Shown here: one piece after another, positions 1 to 5,020 of the stretch
Layout of the letters: each line of letters starts with the position of its first letter
Position numbering within the stretch: the stretch's first letter is position 1
Assembly: GCA_026770575.1 (NCBI GenBank)
Contig: MU657589.1
Span: 13,035-24,191, forward strand
From: Pelagophyceae sp. CCMP2097
Lineage: Eukaryota; Sar; Pelagophyceae
Reading direction: 5' to 3'
DNA: 11,157 nucleotides
Notes under the pieces: model-generated
Told to the model about the DNA's origin: nothing
Databases searched by the model: none
What the model saw: the letters and a program-made list of their open reading frames with translations, nothing else
Program-made: the position numbers and the translations under genes

Positions 1-67
1 TAATCAACATCAGTTTACGGCAAGGGCCCTTCGGGTCCTTTGATTGAAGGATTACCAGGGGCAATTT

Positions 68-105
68 TGTCTGTCCGTCTGTCCGTCTGTCCGTCTGTCT
101 GTCCG
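68..105 (+). repeat. TGTCCGTC/TGTC microsatellite
   Basis: Pyrimidine-rich tandem tract of TGTC and CGTC units within R1 copy 1, following the shared lead-in GGGCAATTTTG. The same tract occurs at 3211-3243 and 8257-8294, and a relative lies at 2424-2450. Unit number differs between copies, as expected from slippage. Confidence 0.85.
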
Positions 106-206
106 CCCCCGGGTAAATCCGTGAGGTTCCGCCTTTGGGAGGAAAAGGGCAGCAACTCGGTCGATTCAGCGATTGATGGTTGATGCGATCGCTAAAATTG
201 GGAATG

Positions 207-281
207 GAGGTCGAGCAGGAGCCTCATTGGAATCATCATAGAAGAGGAAGGTGGTCGCGGGTTCGAATCTGGTCGGCCGCA
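207..281 (+). repeat. tRNA-like module (A box + B box) of R1 copy 1
   Basis: GAGGTCGAGCAGGAGCCTC (207-225) resembles a tRNA D arm with a Pol III A box: GAGG pairs with CCTC around a G/A-rich loop. GGTTCGAATCT (260-270) matches the B box/T arm, and the module ends in CGGCCGCA like an acceptor strand. The spacing suits an internal Pol III promoter. No convincing anticodon arm is seen, so this is tRNA-derived rather than a tRNA gene. Compared with the copies at 3341 and 8396, bases 238-259 carry eight clustered substitutions. Confidence 0.6.
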
Positions 282-292
282 AAATTCAGCGA

Positions 293-313
293 TAATTAAA
301 ATAATTTTAATTA
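293..313. repeat. AT-rich palindrome
   Basis: TAATTAAAA, spacer TAA, TTTTAATTA: nine-base arms able to form a hairpin directly after the tRNA-like module. It is repeated exactly in R1 copy 3 (8482-8502) and is partly degraded in copy 2 (about 3425-3450). Confidence 0.75.
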
Positions 314-363
314 TTTACGTGGGCTTTGCAAGGTGGGTAAAAACATGGCGACGGGCACCAGGC

Positions 364-446
364 GCGATGACCCGCTGGGGGCAAAAGGGGATTGACCGGA
401 TCATTATCCTTGGAGGTGATTGTGGGGCCCGGTATATATCGCAACG
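364..446 (+). repeat. Direct repeat, left, inside R1 copy 1
   Basis: Roughly 85-base unit running from CGATGACCCGCTGGGGGCA to GGTATATATCGCAACG. It is repeated in the same orientation at 713-798 with a few substitutions and a two-base difference after TATATA. The pair brackets ~266 bases that end in a minus-strand T-arm-like sequence. The layout resembles a tiny LTR-type or dimeric non-autonomous element. Confidence 0.8.
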
Positions 447-651
447 CTCCCCCACACGCATACCGTAGGAACGGGAGGTTTAGCGTGGAGAAAGGCAAAA
501 TACGATAATGCACCGGGCCTTGGTCCGGCTCCGGTGGCGGCCTTACTGCAGGTCTTGAACCTGTTGCCGCGGGGCGGGCTTACTGCGTGCCTTGGACACG
601 TGGCCGCTGGGGAGTGGAGGCTTACCAGGGTAACACTTGCCAAAATCGAGT

Positions 652-675
652 GCCCCCTGCGGAAATCGAACCCGG
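652..675 (-). repeat. Minus-strand tRNA T-arm-like sequence (decayed)
   Basis: Read on the minus strand this gives GGGTTCGATTTCCGC, a damaged B box. The R1 copy 3 counterpart at 8841-8864 keeps GGGTTCGATTCCCGC and an acceptor-like AGGAGGCA after it. It lies just before the right direct repeat, in opposite orientation to the first tRNA-like module. Confidence 0.5.
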
Positions 676-712
676 GACCATTCGCAAGTGATTGTGCACG
701 TGGGCTTTAACC

Positions 713-798
713 CGCAATGGCCCGCTGGGGGCAAAAGGGGATTCACCGGGTCATTATCCTTGGAGGTGATTGTGGGGCCCGGTATATATACCGCAACG
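713..798 (+). repeat. Direct repeat, right, inside R1 copy 1
   Basis: Second unit of the ~85-base direct repeat, ending in GGTATATATACCGCAACG. It contains the 12-base palindrome GGTATATATACC (781-792). R1 homology to copy 3 stops at its last base, so this is the 3' boundary of the element. Confidence 0.8.
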
Positions 799-1139
799 GG
801 AAGCCACCCTTCGAAGAAGAAAAACAGAGGAAACTTGGCCCTTTTTATAAATGTACACCATAATTAAGCCAATAGGCTCAGCAGGCCAATCATCGATTTT
901 CTCCATACCTCATTCTAAGGCGATCGCATACTTGATTCGTGTTCTCCGCCCCCAAGATACCCCGGCGCACGAAGCAGCGCCCCCAAACTCGGACTTCGCG
1001 TGCTCTCAATAAGGGTGGATTTTAATTTCGCGTTGGCAACCAAAACTTTGCATTCTAAGCGGTGCGGATGATGGGTATCGAGCTAATTGATTTTAGAGGA
1101 GGTTGGAGCTGGTGTTTGATGAGAGTGTTTGAAATGTTT
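799..1139. other. Unassigned stretch
   Basis: No open frame with coding character, no RNA fold I can support and no match to the other repeats. Only short motifs stand out, such as GGCGATCGCAT near 921 and GATGGGTATCG near 1073, which has a weak echo (GATGGGCATCG) near 2229, also upstream of a TATATAAACAC site. Confidence 0.5.
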
Positions 1140-1152
1140 GGTATATAAACAC
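1140..1152 (+). promoter_or_regulatory. TATATAAACAC site 1 (TATA-like)
   Basis: GGTATATAAACAC recurs as GTGTATATAAACAC at 1402-1414 and GGTATATAAACAC at 2329-2341. The core fits a TATA box, but no convincing coding region begins downstream. It may be part of a repeat or a Pol III-type upstream element. Confidence 0.35.
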
Positions 1153-1225
1153 ATATGAAGACCAAGCTTTAACCCTCACAGACGAGTCGGTACAGACCCC
1201 AATCTCCTCCGGGCGCCGGGGGATG

Positions 1226-1247
1226 GCTTACGCGACGCGCGTCGTGG
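1226..1247 (+). repeat. 22-base direct repeat, left
   Basis: GCTTACGCGACGCG followed by GTCGTGG; 21 of 22 bases match 1709-1730. Both copies sit next to GGCGCCGGGG sequence, suggesting a shared larger repeat now rearranged. Confidence 0.75.
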
Positions 1248-1250
1248 CGC

Positions 1251-1294
1251 CGGGGGTGAGAAAACCACTTGATCCACGAAGCAGCCGAGACTGC
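1251..1294 (+). repeat. Inverted repeat, left arm
   Basis: This arm is the reverse complement of 1861-1905 at about 41 of 45 positions, including the 15-base GCAGCCGAGACTGC-type end. The arms are separated by ~566 bases containing three minus-strand T-arm-like hairpins. It could be the ends of a foldback or MITE-like element, or two oppositely oriented insertions. Confidence 0.8.
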
Positions 1295-1401
1295 ACATCA
1301 AGGGGCGGCTGTTGACATGAAAATAAGACACCATCTGCCACTGGCGTATGCCCTGGCAAAAGGGAATTCCGGTCCCAGTGCCAGGAGCCAGTTAAGAAAA
1401 G

Positions 1402-1415
1402 TGTATATAAACACA
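1402..1415 (+). promoter_or_regulatory. TATATAAACAC site 2 (TATA-like)
   Basis: GTGTATATAAACACA, nearly palindromic (GTGT...ACAC). It lies 25 bases before a minus-strand T-arm-like sequence. Assignment as a promoter is an inference from sequence alone. Confidence 0.35.
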
Positions 1416-1438
1416 TCCAATTCCTATTGAGATTTTTG

Positions 1439-1463
1439 GTACCCAGACCGGATTTGAACCGGT
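1439..1463 (-). repeat. tRNA-like T arm with acceptor strand (minus)
   Basis: On the minus strand ACCGG-TTCAAAT-CCGGT forms a perfect five-base T stem with a canonical seven-base loop, followed by CTGGGTA and then CCA. No matching 5' acceptor strand (TACCCAG) or cloverleaf is found upstream, so this is a tRNA 3'-end fragment or SINE B box rather than a tRNA gene. Confidence 0.6.
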
Positions 1464-1504
1464 GTACATTCATTTCACTTGCTGGCATTTTTCCGAATTT
1501 TTAT

Positions 1505-1528
1505 ATACAAAGCCGGGCTCGAACCGGC
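1505..1528 (-). repeat. Second tRNA-like T arm (minus)
   Basis: On the minus strand GCCGG-TTCGAGC-CCGGC is a perfect T arm with B box GGTTCGAGCCC. Just 5' of it CGTGT and ACACG could pair as an anticodon stem, but the loop would be 14 bases rather than seven. It is followed by TTTGTATATAAAA, which places a TATA-like sequence before the T arm at 1439-1463. Confidence 0.55.
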
Positions 1529-1656
1529 GACCTCGTGTAAAACCATTTTAACACACGCTGTAAGTAGACGCAGTAGACCTAATACCTTTGAGTACAGGCA
1601 ACGAACGCACTCGCAAGCGAGGGAACGAAACGTCTCTCTGAAGGTGATGTCACAAT

Positions 1657-1677
1657 GGTTCAGACGGGAACTGAACC
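1657..1677 (-). repeat. Hairpin GGTTCAG/CTGAACC, weak B box
   Basis: Perfect seven-base stem with a seven-base loop (ACGGGAA on the plus strand). On the minus strand it contains GGTTCAGTTCC, close to the B-box consensus. It is the third T-arm-like structure on this strand within 240 bases. Confidence 0.45.
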
Positions 1678-1693
1678 GTAACCGAGTGGCGCC

Positions 1694-1707
1694 GGGGGGG
1701 GGGGGGG
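1694..1707 (+). repeat. Homopolymer G14
   Basis: Uninterrupted run of fourteen G, next to the right copy of the 22-base direct repeat. At the equivalent place near the left copy (about 1217-1222) only five to six G occur. Confidence 0.9.
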
Positions 1708-1708
1708 A

Positions 1709-1730
1709 GCTTACGCGACGCGTGTCGTGG
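1709..1730 (+). repeat. 22-base direct repeat, right
   Basis: GCTTACGCGACGCG followed by TGTCGTGG; differs from 1226-1247 at one position. Confidence 0.75.
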
Positions 1731-1835
1731 ACGAGCAGGGCGCGGACGAGCAGAGTCAAACAAGGAGCCACAGAGACCGAACGGTTTCCAAGGGCAAAGG
1801 ACGCCGCGCTTCGAGTAAGCGCACCTAGGTGTAGC

Positions 1836-1860
1836 GTGGGTGTGGGGGGGGTGGGGGGTG
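1836..1860 (+). other. G-rich tract, possible G-quadruplex
   Basis: Runs of three, eight and six G separated by TGT and T. This satisfies a simple G-quadruplex pattern if the eight-G run is split. It lies immediately before the right arm of the inverted repeat. Confidence 0.45.
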
Positions 1861-1905
1861 GCAGTCTCGGCTGCCTCTTGGATCAAGTGGCTTTCTCACT
1901 CCCCG
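1861..1905 (-). repeat. Inverted repeat, right arm
   Basis: Reverse complement of 1251-1294 with about four differences, one of them a single-base indel. See the left arm for context. Confidence 0.8.
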
Positions 1906-2328
1906 TCGCTTCGCTCCCGAAGAGGGCGGTGCAGTTCCGAATCGCTAAAAACAAATGGAGCCCATAAGCGGACAGGAACATTAGCCGAATTGATAGTAAG
2001 ATGCAAAAAAGAAACTGATCTGGATTTGAAAAAAGCCTCACTAACTTATTTTTTTATTTTTGAACAATTGAGACAGCAAAAAAAACATTCACCAGCCTTT
2101 TTCGAACCCGAACCAATGATTATGAAGACATGATGATTCCTTCACAGGCGCGACATTTGGTCACTGAATCTTACTGTAATATGGTACTCAGAGTAAGGAA
2201 CGAAACGCAAATCTAAAACTTACAGCGGTGATGGGCATCGTAACAACAGAATGCTAAAAGGGTACCATCTTTACAATCGGCGTTGATCAGACGTCGATAG
2301 ATTGATGGTGTAATTTGTTCTATTCTTT
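1906..2328. other. Unassigned stretch
   Basis: No coding or RNA feature I can support. It changes from GC-rich to AT-rich near 1980 and contains A/T runs at 2047-2065. Open frames here have no recognisable domain. Confidence 0.5.
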
Positions 2329-2341
2329 GGTATATAAACAC
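2329..2341 (+). promoter_or_regulatory. TATATAAACAC site 3 (TATA-like)
   Basis: GGTATATAAACAC, identical to site 1 over 13 bases. In both cases GATGGGYATCG lies 70 to 100 bases upstream, which hints at a shared, diverged upstream block. Confidence 0.35.
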
Positions 2342-2404
2342 TTGTACATGGGGCCCTCTAGCCCAAAAGCTTCGGAACCAACATCTTGAGAATTGAAAAA
2401 TAGA

Positions 2405-2450
2405 TCCCCCATGCGCAATTTTGCCTGTCTGTCCGTCCGTCCGTCTGTCT
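2405..2450 (+). repeat. Fragment of R1 5' region
   Basis: GCGCAATTTTG followed by TCTGTCCGTCCGTCCGTCTG matches the lead-in and microsatellite of R1 (compare 58-105). The hairpin upstream and the tRNA-like module downstream are absent, so this is a shard. Confidence 0.6.
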
Positions 2451-2615
2451 AATTTGCAGTTCTATACGTGCGGAACCTTTTCTCCAGAAGAGCGAGACCC
2501 GCGCCTATGCAGCATGCTGCTGCGCGCGGCTGCGAGGGTGGCGCGAGGGTTGGACTGGCTATGTCGCTCCGTCCTTCATCGCAGCTACATCGCAGCCGCT
2601 GACCCCGTAGCGGGT

Positions 2616-2830
2616 GCCCGAGTGGCAAGCCTGAATGGCTCAGACCCTTCGTGGGCGCCCGAGTGGCAAACCCCGCTGTGGGCGCCCGAGTGGCAAGCCT
2701 GAATGGCTCCAGTGACCCCGAGTGGGACGACGCCCGAGCGGCATGCCTGAGTGGCCCCAGTGATTGTGAACCCGTTGTGGTTGTTGCCCCAGCGGCAAAG
2801 ATGATGTGCGAGTGGCGCGCATGTGCTCGG
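2616..2830 (+). repeat. Degenerate GCCCGAGTGGCA repeat array
   Basis: GCCCGAGTGGCAAGCCTGAA-type units begin at 2616, 2657, 2684 and 2732, with weaker relatives at 2786 (GCCCCAGCGGCAAAG) and 2807. Spacing is irregular (41, 27, 48 bases), so this is not a clean tandem. Open frames overlap it on both strands, probably because of its high GC content; none shows a known domain. Confidence 0.6.
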
Positions 2831-3120
2831 AGGAACTCTGCGTTCAATAAGCATAGTTTCCCGCACCGGTCGGCCAGGCTTGGATTCGCGTGGCGCTCCT
2901 CTCCGCGCTTGGATCCCGCACGCACCGCAGCCGCCGCGCGCGCATGCGCCGTCACAGCAGAGCGCGCCGGCCGACCAGGCGCGGGGCTTGGGCCAGGTGT
3001 GCCGGTCCTTCTTTCGCCGCTGCGCCATCAACATCGAAATGGGACTTAACCTAAGCCAGCCTACTCGCGTTTCGAAGTGTTCTCTACTTAGAGCTAACGG
3101 GCTCCTTTTTGATTTGTTGA
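2831..3120. other. Unassigned GC-rich stretch
   Basis: No supported gene. The open frames on both strands are arginine- and alanine-rich and look like products of composition. It ends at the R1 hairpin. Confidence 0.4.
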
Positions 3121-3181
3121 GGACCCGAAGGGCACTTGCCGTTTAATCAACGTCAGTTTACGGCAAGGGCCCTTCGGGTCC
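3121..3181 (+). repeat. R1 terminal hairpin, copy 2
   Basis: The 22-base arms at 3121-3142 and 3160-3181 are reverse complements with one mismatch (GGACCCGAAGGGC... against ...CCCTTCGGGTCC), around a 17-base loop. The copy 3 hairpin at 8167-8227 has a G-T pair at the corresponding place. It marks the 5' end of R1. Confidence 0.85.
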
Positions 3182-3340
3182 TTTGATTGAAGGATTACCA
3201 GGGGCAATTTTGTCTGTCCGTCCGTCCTTCTGTCCGTCCGTCCACGGGTAAATCCGCGAGGTTCCACCTTTGGGGAGGAAATGGCAGCAACTCGGCCGAT
3301 TCAGCGATTGGTGTTGGTGCGATCGCCAAAATTGGGAATG

Positions 3341-3415
3341 GAGGTCGAGCAGGAGCCTCGTTGGAATCATCATAGAAGAAGTTTTTGGTCACAGGTTCGA
3401 ATCTGGTCGGCCGCA
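3341..3415 (+). repeat. tRNA-like module of R1 copy 2
   Basis: A box GAGGTCGAGCAGGAG and B box GGTTCGAATCT (3394-3404), ending CGGCCGCA. The T stem is intact apart from one mismatch. It keeps AGAAGTTTTTGGTCACAGG between the boxes, as in copy 3 and unlike copy 1. Confidence 0.6.
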
Positions 3416-3540
3416 AAATTCAACGATAAGTTTAATAATTTTTAATTATTTACGTGTGCATTGCAATGGGTTTTGTCTGTATCCTTCGCTCGAAGTCGGG
3501 TCATTCGTGTGCCTCCGGCGCGCTCTTGTAATAGATGGGC

Positions 3541-3735
3541 GGGGCACGGGGGATTTTCTGGACTGACTAAGTGACGTAACAAACGTATGACGGCAAAAAA
3601 ACGTATAGGAGCCCTAAACGAACGTAGGAGAGGGCGTGGAGGGCGACAGGGTGGTCTGAGATGCGAGGCCGAGTCGGTAGCGAAGCGTTGTCAACTTAAA
3701 ATTATGATTTTAATCGAAATACCGTGACGTCCTAC
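3541..3735. other. Unassigned region 3' of the minus-strand gene
   Basis: No gene seen. On the minus strand it is the candidate 3' flank of the PHD-like gene and includes an A/T-rich segment (3694-3718). No clear AATAAA polyadenylation signal was found. Confidence 0.4.
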
Positions 3736-4725
3736 TCACTTCGGCGCCTTCTTTGTCAGCTCCTTCCCAATCTTCTTGCCAGCGGGGCGCGTCCCGACGC
3801 GGCTCTGTGTGGCACGGCGTGCTTTCGCGAGTGCCGATTTCCAGCACGGCGGGCACGCCCACTCGTGCTCTTTGTTCTTGGCGTCGCGCTTCGAGAGGAT
3901 CGCACCGCCCGCTTCGCCGAGGCACTCGGCGCTGTTGTGGTACGAGAGGTTGCTGAATGAGCACAGCAGGAACGTCGCGGCGTCGTCGCTCTCCTCCTCC
4001 GCGGCGCCCAAGTTGCGCTGCTGGCACACCGAGTTGTAATTCACAAAGATCGACAGGATCGGACGCGGCGACCAAGACAGCAGCGCCGCGAGCGTCCGAG
4101 GGCTCTGCTCCTGCACAAGCGCCCACTCGATCTGCTGGTAGTACGCCTGGAGCTGGATGCCGTTGGTCGCGCCCGACGCGATGCCGCAGAACGCGGCACA
4201 ATCGAAGCAGTTCGTAAAGCAGCCCGGGAGCTCGCCGGCAAAATCCTTCAGAAGCACCTGCTTGATGCAGCAAAGATGGTGCGCCCTCGCGACGCTGTAC
4301 AGCGAGCACGTCTTGAGCTGCGCCGTGGACCCCTCGGCCGGGAACTTGCAGTCCACGCCAAACGAGCAGTTGCTCGGCGAGAGCGATGCTTCCAGAGACG
4401 GTACGCCGAGAAGCGGCGTGCCGTCGCGCGGCGCCGGCACCGACGCGCGCATCGGCGCCGGTGCGCCGCGCGTCGGCGCTGGCGCGCGCGGCGCCGCAGC
4501 TGTAAAATCGACGACCTCCGCAGAGTCGTCGTAACCGGTCGAGCTCGCGTCGCTGCCCGCGCTTATCCGCGCGCCGCCTTTCTTTCGCTTCTTCCCGGCG
4601 CTCCCGCCGCCAGTTTTGTCGGCAGCGCCGTGCGTCACGGGGGCAAAGCCTTCCGCGAGGCACTGCTCGCACATCGGATACGCCTTCTTGCCGCGGCACA
4701 GCGCCCTAAACTTTTCCGACTCCAT
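3736..4725 (-). CDS. Cysteine-rich protein with PHD-like C-terminus
   Basis: This is the only long open frame in the window with clear coding character: 329 residues from the ATG at 4725, with strongly G/C-ending codons and a varied, non-repetitive composition. Seen in it: an N-terminal C-x8-C-x2-C cluster (residues 10-22); a basic, low-complexity linker with a KKRKK patch (~45-50), a possible nuclear signal, then a Pro/Ala stretch; a cysteine-rich core (~120-180) with CSFGVDC, HHLCC and GCFTNCFDC; and a C-terminal CSFSNLSYHNSAECL ... WACPPCW pattern (~255-295). The last part matches the second half of a PHD-type zinc finger (C-x2-C-x4-H-x4-C-xn-W-x-C-x2-C), except that the second position is Ser. 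The C-terminal end is lysine-rich. A nuclear, chromatin- or transposon-linked role is inference. The stop codon overlaps CGAA|GTGAGT, a strong splice-donor match at 3734-3739, so the exon may continue further. Confidence 0.7.
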   Translation of the reverse strand: MESEKFRALCRGKKAYPMCEQCLAEGFAPVTHGAADKTGGGSAGKKRKKGGARISAGSDASSTGYDDSAEVVDFTAAAPRAPAPTRGAPAPMRASVPAPRDGTPLLGVPSLEASLSPSNCSFGVDCKFPAEGSTAQLKTCSLYSVARAHHLCCIKQVLLKDFAGELPGCFTNCFDCAAFCGIASGATNGIQLQAYYQQIEWALVQEQSPRTLAALLSWSPRPILSIFVNYNSVCQQRNLGAAEEESDDAATFLLCSFSNLSYHNSAECLGEAGGAILSKRDAKNKEHEWACPPCWKSALAKARRATQSRVGTRPAGKKIGKELTKKAPK

Positions 4726-4727
4726 GA

Positions 4728-4940
4728 TCACGAGAGCCGACTGGTCCGACGTGGCACGTCGGCGCGCGGCGCCGCCAGCACGTGGGCGCGAGGCGCCGCG
4801 TTGCCGGACGTCGCCGCGTCGCCGCGCTCACCAAAATGCCGGGACCATAGCACAGCGTCGGCGGCGGCGAATCGCGAGTGAGTCGCCTCAATCCGCGTCT
4901 TCTTCTCGGGGCTGTCGATGGCGCCGTCGGCCTTACAAAT
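4728..4940 (-). CDS. Coding-like segment upstream, other frame (possible exon)
   Basis: On the minus strand 70 codons are open between a TGA at 4941-4943 and a TGA at 4728-4730, ending two bases before the ATG of the PHD-like gene. Its first half reads as ordinary protein (ADGAIDSPEKKTRIEATH, then FAAADAVLWSRHF) with nearly all codons ending in G or C. It has no ATG, so it would have to begin at a splice acceptor such as the one ending TTTGTAAG (4932), or be separated from its start. A donor-like TTTTG|GTGAGC lies at about 4828 and an acceptor-like GGACCAG at about 4741, but joining these in this frame does not restore the downstream frame. Possibly an upstream exon with a different junction, or a frameshifted part of the same gene. 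Confidence 0.4.
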   Translation of the reverse strand: MCKADGAIDSPEKKTRIEATHSRFAAADAVLWSRHFGERGDAATSGNAAPRAHVLAAPRADVPRRTSRLS

Positions 4941-5020
4941 TCAAAAATAAGCGGCATCACAATTGATTCAAATGCGCTACTGACCGCATCGCGCGCACGT
5001 CAACGAGGTCCTCGTCGCGG

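Larger units (their letters stand above)
1..798 (+). repeat. Composite repeat R1, copy 1 (5' end cut by window)
   Basis: This block recurs at 8190-8989 with a constant offset of 8189 bases and no indel over its first ~640 bases. In order it holds the 3' arm of a hairpin (17-38), a TGTCCGTC-type microsatellite (68-105), a tRNA-like module with A and B boxes (207-281), a 21-base AT palindrome (293-313), and a ~435-base block bounded by ~85-base direct repeats (364-446 and 713-798). No open frame inside it is shared by all copies, so I read it as a non-autonomous mobile repeat rather than a gene. The window starts inside the hairpin loop, so the true 5' end lies outside. SINE-like ancestry is inferred from the A/B boxes; the family is not one I can name. 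Confidence 0.85.
3121..3540 (+). repeat. Composite repeat R1, copy 2 (divergent, alternative tail)
   Basis: It shares the hairpin, microsatellite (3211-3243), tRNA-like module (3341-3415) and a remnant of the AT palindrome with copies 1 and 3. After TTTACGTG it departs from them: instead of the direct-repeat block it carries GCAATGGGTTTTGTCTGTA and about 80 further bases that recur at 9671-9748. This tail may represent the original R1 3' end, or an independent target sequence, into which the other block was inserted in copies 1 and 3. Confidence 0.8.

Noticed and set aside
68..105. CRISPR array
   Set aside because: It is a simple microsatellite with no spacers, in a eukaryote-like repeat.
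364..798. LTR retrotransposon
   Set aside because: The direct repeats are only ~85 bases, the interior is 266 bases without coding sequence, and no TG...CA ends, primer-binding site or polypurine tract was found.
1439..1680. Functional tRNA genes
   Set aside because: T arms are perfect, but no 5' acceptor strand, D arm or proper anticodon loop could be placed for any of them.
2449..3049. Long open frames on both strands over the GCCCGAGTGGCA array
   Set aside because: They are Ala/Arg/Gly-rich, overlap each other in opposite directions, and follow GC-rich repeats; no recognisable protein pattern.
3710..4881. Other long open frames overlapping the PHD-like gene (329 codons on minus, 201 codons on plus)
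   Set aside because: They are arginine- and alanine-rich shadows caused by G/C-ending codons of the real frame; the cysteine spacing and varied composition lie in the chosen frame only.
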